DNA of 64,000 nucleotides, taken from contig JADJJZ010000029.1 in the NCBI GenBank assembly GCA_016706255.1, positions 124,001-188,000 of the forward strand, read 5' to 3'. The position numbers and the translations under genes are program-made. Each line of letters begins with the position of its first letter. The first letter of the stretch is position 1. Below the pieces are notes generated by a model. That model did not search any database and was not told where the DNA came from. It saw nothing but the letters and a program-made list of their open reading frames with translations. Shown here one piece after another: positions 43,001 through 50,744 of this stretch. This stretch comes from Bacteroidota bacterium (GTDB lineage Bacteria; Bacteroidota; Bacteroidia; Chitinophagales; BACL12).

Positions 43001-44230
43001 ATGAGTGAGCAGACGCCTAAATCTATCATATCAGAACTGGCTGCGGCTGCCGGTTTGCAAACGTTGGAAAAATACGCAGAGGTTGACAATAAAAAACAGC
43101 GATTATTTATTGGCATTCCGCGAGAAATTGCATTTCAGGAAAACCGTGTGCCATTAACGCCGGATAGTGTTGAAACCCTTGTAGCGCAGGGGCACCGTAT
43201 TGTAATTGAATCGAAAGCTGGTGATGGCGCAAGGTTCAGCGATAAAGATTACAGTGAAGCCGGCGCACAAATTTATTACGACCGCAAGCAGGTTTTTGAG
43301 GCGGATATTATTTTAAAAGTAACTCCCCCTACTGAAGATGAAATGGCCTTATTTAAACATGGTCAGGTTTTAATTTCACCACTGCATTTACCTACTTTAA
43401 AAAAGGAAATTATACATGAGTTATCTAAAAAACAGGTAACGGCATTGGCATTTGAATATATTAAAGATGAAAGTAATACTTATGCATTTGTTCGTTGCAT
43501 GAGTGAAATTGCGGGCAGCAGTGCCATATTAATAGCCAGTGAATTGTTGGCAGATGCTGTTCATGGTCGCGGCTATTTGTTGGGCGGATTATCGGGTATT
43601 CCGCCAACACAGGTGCTTATTTTAGGAGCAGGTGTAGTTGGTGAGTTTGCCACCCGCGCTGCATTAGGTTTAGGTGCTACCGTAAAAATTTACGACAACA
43701 ACGTATATAAATTATCGCGTTTACAAAATAATATCGGTGAACGGTTTTACACTTCAGTTATTAATAACCGACGTTTGTTAAATGATATTCGTACTGCAGA
43801 TGTTGTGGTTGGTGCCATTCATTCAGAAAATGGCCGGTCGCCGGTAATTGTTACGGAGGCTATGGTTCAGGAGATGAAAGCCGGCAGTGTGATTATAGAT
43901 GTGAGTATCGACCAGGGTGGATGTATTGAAACCAGTGAAGTTACCACGCATGATCAGCCTACCTTTATTAAACATGATGTAATTCACTATTGTGTGCCCA
44001 ATATCGCTTCGCGGGTTGCGAGAACAGCGAGTTATGCGATTAGTAATATAACGGCGAGCACGTTAATGCAGTTTAATGAGTATGGGGGATTAGAAAACCT
44101 GATTCGCATTTTACCCGGCGTTCGCCATGGTGTTTATATCTACAAAGGCCATTTGACCAATCAGTATTTGGGTCAAAAAATGGGCTTAAAATTTACCGAT
44201 ATCAATTTACTGATTACGAGTTCGATGTAA
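43001..44230 (+). CDS. ald: Alanine dehydrogenase, Bacteroidetes type
   Basis: Interconverts L-alanine and pyruvate plus ammonia using NAD. The 409-aa protein has the AlaDH/PNT N-terminal domain (IGIPREIAFQENRVPLTPDS, with the substrate Lys region) and a Rossmann NAD-binding fold (VLILGAGVVGEFATRAAL). The end VIIDVSIDQGGCIETSEVTT and the VPNIASRVARTASYAI motif are typical. The N-terminal extension of about 37 residues is usual for the Bacteroidetes form. Start ATG 43001 is 20 nt after the membrane-protein gene. Confidence 0.93.
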   Translation: MSEQTPKSIISELAAAAGLQTLEKYAEVDNKKQRLFIGIPREIAFQENRVPLTPDSVETLVAQGHRIVIESKAGDGARFSDKDYSEAGAQIYYDRKQVFEADIILKVTPPTEDEMALFKHGQVLISPLHLPTLKKEIIHELSKKQVTALAFEYIKDESNTYAFVRCMSEIAGSSAILIASELLADAVHGRGYLLGGLSGIPPTQVLILGAGVVGEFATRAALGLGATVKIYDNNVYKLSRLQNNIGERFYTSVINNRRLLNDIRTADVVVGAIHSENGRSPVIVTEAMVQEMKAGSVIIDVSIDQGGCIETSEVTTHDQPTFIKHDVIHYCVPNIASRVARTASYAISNITASTLMQFNEYGGLENLIRILPGVRHGVYIYKGHLTNQYLGQKMGLKFTDINLLITSSM

Positions 44231-44302
44231 TTGATTTCCCGGTTTTCAAATCTGGTATGAGATTTGGATTAATCCCTGAGCTTTTTCTGCATTTCCGGGC
44301 GT

Positions 44303-44317
44303 GTCAGTTATACTGAC
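44303..44317. promoter_or_regulatory. Palindrome upstream of dinB
   Basis: GTCAGT-TAT-ACTGAC, a perfect 6+3+6 inverted repeat in the 191-bp gap between ald and dinB. Possible operator for a damage-response regulator, or part of an ald 3' structure. Confidence 0.35.
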
Positions 44318-44355
44318 TATAACTTTCCTTATTTTATTGATGTTTATAACTTTTT

Positions 44356-44380
44356 TTGACAATTTTATTGAAAATGTCAA
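44356..44380. promoter_or_regulatory. Second imperfect palindrome at the dinB promoter
   Basis: TTGAC and GTCAA arms separated by 15 nt with further TTT/AAA pairing; it overlaps the expected -33 region, 11 bp before the dinB -7 box. It differs from the palindrome at 44303 but shares the GTCA/TGAC half-site, with a third ATGTCA at 44385. Confidence 0.4.
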
Positions 44381-44391
44381 CAAGATGTCAT

Positions 44392-44399
44392 TATATTTG
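44392..44399 (+). promoter_or_regulatory. TAnnTTTG -7 box for dinB
   Basis: TATATTTG, 22 nt before the ATG. GGAGG at 44412-44416 is a strong ribosome-binding site 5 nt before the ATG, unusual for this window. Confidence 0.6.
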
Positions 44400-44421
44400 A
44401 CTTTCAAAGTTGGAGGTCATT

Positions 44422-45561
44422 ATGGGAGTTGAGCGTGTGGTGGTGCATATGGATTTGGACACCTTTTTTGTTTCGGTGGAGCGATTAAAAGATTCGCGTT
44501 TGATGCATAAGCCGGTGTTGGTTGGAGGAACGGGTGATCGTGCGGTGGTGGCGTCGTGCAGTTATGAAGCGCGGGCGTTTGGGGTCCATTCAGCGATGCC
44601 GATGCGTCAGGCGAAGATGTTATGTCCCGAAGCCATAATAGTTCGTGGTGATTATGAGCATTATTCGAAGTATTCGAACATGGTTACGGATATTATTCAG
44701 GAGAAGGTGCCCTTGTATGAGAAGTCGTCGATAGATGAATTTTATATTGACATGAGTGGGATGGATAAATTTTTCGGGACGTATGGTTACATGCAGGAGG
44801 TTCGGAATAAGGTGATACGGGAGACGGGCCTGCCGCTGTCGTTTGGGTTATCGGAAAACAAGACGGTATCGAAGGTAGCCACGGGGGAAGCGAAGCCGAA
44901 TAATCACCTGAAGATAGAATATGGGATTGAAAAAACGTTTTTAGCGCCATTGTCGGTGAGGAAGATTCCGATGGTTGGGGAGGTTACAGCGCAGTTGTTG
45001 CGTAAAATGGGCATAGTAAAAATCAAGACGGTTCAGGAGATGCCTCTGGAAATTATGGATAATATTCTGGGGGAGAATGGGAAAACGATATGGAAAAAGG
45101 CAAACGGGATTGATAATTCGCCGGTAACACCTTACACGGAGCGCAAATCTATTTCAAGTGAAGAAACATTTGAAACGGATACGATAGATGTGAAGCGGAT
45201 GAAAACAATTTTGGCGGGGATGACGGAGCGCCTGGCTTATCAGTTGCGGCGGGAGAATAAGCTCACCTCAAATGTATCTGTGAAAATAAGATATTCCGAT
45301 TTTGAAACGCATACGAAACAGTTGCGAATTCCATACACTTCTGCTGATCACACTTTAATAAAAATTGTAAAAGACCTTTTTGAAAAACTATACGACCGTC
45401 GTGTGTTAATCCGGTTAATAGGTGTACGTTTTTCAGGTTTGGTAAGTGGTGGATATCAAATTAATTTATTAGAAGATTCAGAACATATCATTAAACTTTA
45501 TCAAGAAATGGATTTATTAAGAAAAAGGTATGGGGAAGGGGCTATTAAACGGGTTGGGTGA
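44422..45561 (+). CDS. dinB: Y-family DNA polymerase IV
   Basis: Error-prone polymerase that copies damaged DNA. From the ATG at 44422, chosen for its GGAGG site, the product is about 379 aa. It shows VVHMDLDTFFVSVE with catalytic Asp, SYEARAFGV, and SSIDEFYIDMSG with the Asp-Glu pair, then the thumb (IPMVGEVTAQLLRKMGI) and little-finger domain. No clear clamp-binding motif is seen at the C-terminus (YGEGAIKRVG). The first 700 bp are much richer in G and in codons such as GTG, GCG and CGG than neighbouring genes, a sign of different origin. Confidence 0.94.
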   Translation: MGVERVVVHMDLDTFFVSVERLKDSRLMHKPVLVGGTGDRAVVASCSYEARAFGVHSAMPMRQAKMLCPEAIIVRGDYEHYSKYSNMVTDIIQEKVPLYEKSSIDEFYIDMSGMDKFFGTYGYMQEVRNKVIRETGLPLSFGLSENKTVSKVATGEAKPNNHLKIEYGIEKTFLAPLSVRKIPMVGEVTAQLLRKMGIVKIKTVQEMPLEIMDNILGENGKTIWKKANGIDNSPVTPYTERKSISSEETFETDTIDVKRMKTILAGMTERLAYQLRRENKLTSNVSVKIRYSDFETHTKQLRIPYTSADHTLIKIVKDLFEKLYDRRVLIRLIGVRFSGLVSGGYQINLLEDSEHIIKLYQEMDLLRKRYGEGAIKRVG

Positions 45562-46391
45562 TAATGTGCTGATGTGTCGCCGCGGCGGATGTTGATGCTA
45601 ATTAACACGGAGATTAATGTGCTGATGTGCTAATGTGTTGATGTGCTAATTGAACAGCCGGTTTTGAGATAGCAGTTTATTCGGAGCAGATTAATGTACC
45701 AATGTACCGATGTGCAAATGTACCAATTGAACAGCCGGTTTTGAGATAGCTGTTCATTCGAGCAGATTACCCCGATGTGCATGTACCAATGAACACCGGT
45801 TTTGAGATAGCAGTTTATTCGGAGCAGATTACCCGTACCGATGAACAGCCGGTTTTGAGATAGCAGTTTATTCGGAGCAGATTAATGTACCAATGTACCG
45901 ATGTGCAAATGTACCAATTGAACAGCCGGTTTTGAGATAGCTGTTCATTCGGAGCAGATTAATGTACCAATGTACCGATGTGCAAATCTACCAATTGAAC
46001 AGCCGGTTTTGAGTTGTGTTTTCACTCGGAGAATGAAGCACATTTGCGAATTACTATTGCTAATGTGCTAATGCGTCCGCCGCGGCGGATGCTGATGTGC
46101 TAATTAACAGCCGGTTTTGAGATAGCTATTCATTCGAAGAATTAAAGCACAGTTGCTAATTCGCTAATTTAAGTACCGGTTTTGAGCATAATGTTCAATT
46201 GGACGATGAATCCCATCTGCTAATTTGCTAATTAACTCCGCAAGTTCAATCGGACGACGTACCCATTTGCTAATTTGCTAGAACTAATGTGCTTATGTGC
46301 TGATGTGTTAATGTGCTAATTAAACAGCCGGTTTGGAGTATACTGTTCAATTGGTCGATGAACCCATTTGCTAATCAGCTAATTAACCAAT
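45562..46391. repeat. Degenerate repeat array between dinB and the DnaE-type gene
   Basis: About 830 bp without a gene. Several copies of a unit of about 100 bp contain the core CAGCCGGTTTTGAGATAGC, then a TTCATTCGGAGCAGATTAAT-like stretch, then 8-9-bp motifs (AATGTACCAATGTACCGATG or AATGTGCTGATGTGCTAAT). At least seven cores are visible (near 45656, 45734, 45796, 45849, 45925, 46001 and 46108), and the last part decays. A CCGCGGCGG stretch occurs twice (near 45579 and 46080). It is not a CRISPR array: the units vary in length and lack conserved spacing. Confidence 0.8.
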
Positions 46392-46406
46392 TTGCTAATT
46401 AAAAAA

Positions 46407-47873
46407 ATGTATCTAAACACCCACTCTGCATACAGTCTTCGTTTCGGGATTATGACGCCGGAAAAATTGCTTCAGGAAGCGAGTGCAAGAGGTGTGCATA
46501 GTTTTGTGCTGAGTGATATTAATAATACTTCGGGATGGTTTGAGATATTGGCTGATGCGAAAAAATTTAATATTGATGTAAAATGTGGAATTGAATTTAA
46601 AAATGGAAATACAACTTTATTTATCGGCATCGCAAAAAATCCGCATGGGTTTGCAGAATTGAATAGGTATTTGTCCGGGTTCCTGAAATTGAAATTGCCC
46701 ATCCCTCCCATGGCGCCTGAGTTTGAGCATGTTTATATTATTTATCCTTATCAGTCGGGAATTATTTTTCATTTGCGTGATAATGAATATGTAGGCATCA
46801 GAAAAAAAGATTTAAGTCGCTTCCGATACGAAAAACAACATCTCCCCAAAGAAAAACTTGTGGCATTAAATACCGTAACCTTTGCTGCAAAAAAAGATTT
46901 TAATGCGCATCGTATTCTAAGAGCAATTGATGGCAATACGATAATCACTAAACTTACTCCTGAAGATATTGATAATCCGCTGCATCAATTTGAAACTTAC
47001 GACCAGTTGACAGCGGATTTCATGGATGAAAAATATTTATTGGAACAGGCGCAACAGCTTATAGACAATTGCGATTTTCCGTTTGAATATCATACCAACA
47101 AAAACATTCGCATATTTACCGGTAGCGAAAAAGATGATATCGATAAATTATTGCAACTCACTTATGAAGGGGTAATTACGCGATATGGGAAAATAAATAA
47201 AACGGTACAGGACAGGATAAATAAAGAACTGGATATTGTAATACAAAAAGGGTTCGTCTCCTATTTTTTAATTAACTGGGATATTATTCGCTATGCAAAA
47301 AGTAAAAATTATTTTACCATCGGCAGAGGCAGCGGGGCAAACAGTCTGATCGCCTATTGTATTGGTGTAACCGATGTTGACCCTATTGAACTCGATTTAT
47401 ATTTCGAACGGTTTATCAATTTATTCAGAGCAACACCGCCGGATTTTGATTTAGATTTTTCGTGGAAAGACCGTGAAGATGTTACCGATTATATTTTCAA
47501 AAAACATGGCGACGATCATACTGCCCTGCTGACTACTTACACAACGTTTAAAAGTCGCTCGTTTATTCGCGAAGTTGCCAAAACTTTTGGTTTGCCGAAA
47601 TATGAAATAGATGCCATGGTAAAAAATTATGGCGAAAGTATTTTTGGTGATGCCATAAAAATTCCGGATAAAATTGCACGCAGTATTTATTCGTACGGCA
47701 ATTATCTGCACGGCAACCCGAACTACCTGAGTATACATGCCGGCGGGATATTACTTTCGGAGCAACCCATTTATTATTATACCGCAACACATCTTCCCCC
47801 AAAGGGTTTGCCACCACACAATTTGACATGCATGTTGCAGAGGATATTGGTTTGTATAAATTCGATATTTTGA
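46407..47873 (+). CDS. DnaE-type error-prone polymerase alpha subunit, N-terminal part (frameshifted)
   Basis: The first 489 residues of a DNA polymerase III alpha-like protein. The start is the ATG at 46407 (MYLNTHSAYSLRFGIMTPEK); the TTG at 46392 lies in the repeat. The PHP domain has lost metal ligands (LNTHSAYS for HxHS, SDINN for DH), as in DnaE2/ImuC-type enzymes. The palm keeps the catalytic aspartates in PDFDLDFSW. The product changes frame at GGGTTTGCC near 47804-47812, where GGGTTTTGCC would restore GFATTQFD, and ends in unrelated sequence. The remainder is in the frame at 47828-49369. Confidence 0.85.
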   Translation: MYLNTHSAYSLRFGIMTPEKLLQEASARGVHSFVLSDINNTSGWFEILADAKKFNIDVKCGIEFKNGNTTLFIGIAKNPHGFAELNRYLSGFLKLKLPIPPMAPEFEHVYIIYPYQSGIIFHLRDNEYVGIRKKDLSRFRYEKQHLPKEKLVALNTVTFAAKKDFNAHRILRAIDGNTIITKLTPEDIDNPLHQFETYDQLTADFMDEKYLLEQAQQLIDNCDFPFEYHTNKNIRIFTGSEKDDIDKLLQLTYEGVITRYGKINKTVQDRINKELDIVIQKGFVSYFLINWDIIRYAKSKNYFTIGRGSGANSLIAYCIGVTDVDPIELDLYFERFINLFRATPPDFDLDFSWKDREDVTDYIFKKHGDDHTALLTTYTTFKSRSFIREVAKTFGLPKYEIDAMVKNYGESIFGDAIKIPDKIARSIYSYGNYLHGNPNYLSIHAGGILLSEQPIYYYTATHLPPKGLPPHNLTCMLQRILVCINSIF

Positions 47874-49369
47874 GTCAGCGCGGGCTCGGCCACATTAAAG
47901 AAGCCGTTGAAATTGTACAGGCGAATAAGGGTATTTCGATAGATATTACACCTGTTGCAAAATTCAAACAAGATCCTTTGTTAAATCAAAATTTGGTGAA
48001 AGGAAATACCATCGGTTGTTTTTATATTGAATCGCCCGCCATGCGCAGTTTGTTGAACAAATTATTGTGTGATAATTATTTAACGCTGGTGGCGGCAAGT
48101 TCGATTATTCGCCCGGGTGTTGCGCAATCGGGTATGATGGATGAATATATTCGACGCCACCGGTTTCCGGAACAGCGCAACAGAATACATCCTGTAATGG
48201 GTGATATTATGCCTGATACTTATGGGGTGATGGTATACCAGGAAGATGTGATTAAAGTGGCACACTATTTTGCCAAACTCACCTTAAGTGAAGCCGATGT
48301 TTTGAGAAGAGGCATGAGCGGGAAAAGCCGCAGCAAAGATGAATTTCAACGCATCAAACAAAAGTATTTCGAAAATTGTAATGCATTAAATTACAGCAAA
48401 GCATTAATTGATGATGTGTGGCATCAGATTGAAAGTTTTGCAGGTTACTCCTTTGCGAAAGGACATTCTGCTTCGTATGCGGTGGAAAGTTATCAGAGTT
48501 TATATCTCAAAACATATTTTCCGCTTGAATTTATGGTTGCCGTTGTAAATAATTTCGGGGGATTTTATACAGCAGAATTATACTTACACGAAGCGCGAAA
48601 AGCCGGTGCCCATTTAGAAGCGCCATGCGTTAATAAAAGTAATTATACGACATGCATTTACGGAGAAACAATTTATGTTGGCTTTATTCATTTAAGCGGT
48701 TTAGAAAGTAAGGTCGCTGAACGGTTACTCGCTGAACGTGCTGTCAATGGGCCGTTTCACGATTTTGATGATTTTATGACGCGTGTGGCCATTAATCTGG
48801 AACAACTGGAAATTTTAATTACCATTAACGCATTTCGTTTTACCGGAATTGCTAAACGCGAGTTGTTAATTGAGGCATACCGGCGATTAAATAAATCGAA
48901 AAAAACAATTCCTGCAAGTACACTTTTTAATACCGGAGCACCTACCCCATATCAGTTTCCGGAATTACACCTCGACAAACGTGAAGATGCATGGGATGAA
49001 ATTAAATTGTTAGGGTTTCCGCTTACTTCGCCTTTTGGTTTAATTGATGATCCACAAATAAATAACCGAAGGTTAATTCGCGTTAAAGATTTTCCAAAAC
49101 ATGTAGGTGCAACAGTTGAAATTATCGGCTACCTGATTATCACAAAACATACCGCTACAAAAAAAGGTGAACACATGTATTTGGGTACTTTTTTAGATGA
49201 AGATGGCAACTGGCTTGACACAGCACATTTTCCTGCTTCAGCGAAAAAATATCGATTTAAAGGCAAAGCGTGTTATTTGCTAAAAGGCACTATTCAGGAG
49301 AGTTTCAGCGCTTACACACTTATTGTAAATGAGATGTATCACTTAAAAATGTGGCTGCCAAAAGATTAA
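47828..49369 (+). CDS. DnaE-type error-prone polymerase alpha subunit, C-terminal part (frameshifted)
   Basis: The rest of the same polymerase, starting MHVAEDIGLYKFDILSQRGL (real continuity from about 47810). It contains YQEDVIKVAHYFAKLTLSEADVLRRGMSGK, FAGYSFAKGHSASYAVESYQ and a helix-hairpin-helix, then an OB-like fold (VGATVEIIGYLIITKH). The combined length would be about 987 aa, normal for the DnaE2-like form paired with DinB in Bacteroidota. It overlaps the convergent SRAP gene by 4 nt. Whether the shift is real or a homopolymer error decides if the enzyme is active. Confidence 0.85.
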   Translation: MHVAEDIGLYKFDILSQRGLGHIKEAVEIVQANKGISIDITPVAKFKQDPLLNQNLVKGNTIGCFYIESPAMRSLLNKLLCDNYLTLVAASSIIRPGVAQSGMMDEYIRRHRFPEQRNRIHPVMGDIMPDTYGVMVYQEDVIKVAHYFAKLTLSEADVLRRGMSGKSRSKDEFQRIKQKYFENCNALNYSKALIDDVWHQIESFAGYSFAKGHSASYAVESYQSLYLKTYFPLEFMVAVVNNFGGFYTAELYLHEARKAGAHLEAPCVNKSNYTTCIYGETIYVGFIHLSGLESKVAERLLAERAVNGPFHDFDDFMTRVAINLEQLEILITINAFRFTGIAKRELLIEAYRRLNKSKKTIPASTLFNTGAPTPYQFPELHLDKREDAWDEIKLLGFPLTSPFGLIDDPQINNRRLIRVKDFPKHVGATVEIIGYLIITKHTATKKGEHMYLGTFLDEDGNWLDTAHFPASAKKYRFKGKACYLLKGTIQESFSAYTLIVNEMYHLKMWLPKD

Positions 49370-50055
49370 AATAAACTGCCTTGTTTTTCAGTTTTTGGCG
49401 CATCGTCGGCATAATCCATTACCATAAATGATGGATTTAATGGGTGACTATATTGCATTAAAATATGTTGCGGACTAGCACCGGAATCTATCCATGCAGC
49501 AGCATTGTTTTTTTGAATCATAACAGGCATGCGGCTGTGAATTTCTGCTATTAAACTATTTGAAGCCGTTGTAACAACAGCCATTGTTTTAATTATTTCA
49601 CCGGATTGTTTGTTGACATAATTATTAAATATTCCGCCGAAATAAAAAAATTCTTCATCTTTTAGATGAATAAACATTTTGCGTTTTTCGCGTTTATTGT
49701 GCTCAAAAAATCCGTTTGTGCAAACTAAACAGCGCTGACCATTTTTCCACGCATCGCGCCAGGTGGCGAGTTGAGTTATGGTTTCGATTCTGGCATTAAA
49801 TGTTGCTCTTTGTTCATTTAGTTTATCGGGAGATAACCAGTGTGGGATAAATCCGAATTGATATGCCTGAATTACATCCGGTTTTTCAATAGTAATAACA
49901 GGCATTGGTGAACCGGGATAACCAATAGCATCCTCTCCACTAGCATCATGATATTTTTCTTCAACAGCTAAATCATCGGTAAGCCAGGGTTTACCGTAAT
50001 TTTTTTCATACACTTCCTTATTCGTTTTCGATTTAGTAGTATAACTTGAACACAT
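49366..50055 (-). CDS. SRAP-family protein (YedK/HMCES type)
   Basis: Forms a protective covalent link to abasic sites in single-stranded DNA. The 229-aa protein has the catalytic Cys at position 2 (MCSS), FNARIETI with the conserved Asn and Glu, the RCLVCTNGFFEHNK block and the active-site His in AEIHSRMPVMI. All are intact. Its position next to dinB and the DnaE-type gene makes a DNA-damage tolerance cluster. The 168-aa gene upstream ends 10 nt before its start, so the two are probably one transcript. Confidence 0.94.
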   Translation of the reverse strand: MCSSYTTKSKTNKEVYEKNYGKPWLTDDLAVEEKYHDASGEDAIGYPGSPMPVITIEKPDVIQAYQFGFIPHWLSPDKLNEQRATFNARIETITQLATWRDAWKNGQRCLVCTNGFFEHNKREKRKMFIHLKDEEFFYFGGIFNNYVNKQSGEIIKTMAVVTTASNSLIAEIHSRMPVMIQKNNAAAWIDSGASPQHILMQYSHPLNPSFMVMDYADDAPKTEKQGSLF

Positions 50056-50065
50056 AAATTAAAGG

Positions 50066-50572
50066 TTAGTAATCTTCTTCTTCATCAGTTGTGAGCGTAA
50101 AATTATGTGATTTCGCAAAATTTTCCTGCGCTAATGTAAATACGGTATCTAACTCTGATTCCCAGTTTGCAAGAAATTCTATACGTTGATTCATTTCTTC
50201 AGTTTCTGATTCTAATGGGTCATCTTCTAAAAAGAATGTGATAAATTCCGGGTAATCATTGATAAAGGTTTTTTCATAGTACGCAAATAACTCAATTGCT
50301 GCTGTAATAAAAGTGCTGTCACCTTCAAAAGGTTTAAGTGATTTAATATTTGCATTTGCTTGTTTCACGATGACTAACGACAGGTCGTATGTTGCCCAAA
50401 TTAATGCACTGTCTGGTAAATCAAAATCAAAAATTGCCTCAATGGCTTCACCAACAACAAGCTGTTGCTCAATAATATAATCATTATAAGCTATTGGGTC
50501 AGTAAAAGTTGTTTGAGCTTTAAGTGAAATACCGGCACCAAAAAGTATAAACAGCAAAATTATTTTACGCAT
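50066..50572 (-). CDS. Small secreted protein of unknown function, operon with SRAP gene
   Basis: A 168-aa exported protein with a signal peptide (residues 1-19, ISLKAQ). The mature part is acidic and helical (EAIFDFDLPDSALIWATYDL, ETEEMNQRIEFLANWE) with an acidic end (TTDEEEDY). No domain is recognised. It precedes the SRAP gene by 10 nt. Confidence 0.6.
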   Translation of the reverse strand: MRKIILLFILFGAGISLKAQTTFTDPIAYNDYIIEQQLVVGEAIEAIFDFDLPDSALIWATYDLSLVIVKQANANIKSLKPFEGDSTFITAAIELFAYYEKTFINDYPEFITFFLEDDPLESETEEMNQRIEFLANWESELDTVFTLAQENFAKSHNFTLTTDEEEDY

Positions 50573-50744
50573 AGTAGTAGTAAAGATACTAAAATTGGTT
50601 TATTGAATACATAGTTACAACACACTAGCAATCAATGGTTTAATTTCATTAACATCATTTAACCATCAATTAACGCATTACAATATCACCTTAACTGATT
50701 TAAACAAATAAAAATATGTTCTTTGCATCACAACCAATATCCAA

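Noticed and set aside
44356..44380. LexA (SOS) box
   Set aside because: The arms do not match the CTGT-N8-ACAG or GAAC-N4-GTTC consensus, and LexA is often absent in this phylum; kept only as an unnamed palindrome.
45562..46391. Possible CRISPR array
   Set aside because: Repeats are about 100 bp, imperfect and of variable spacing, with no constant spacer length and no cas genes.
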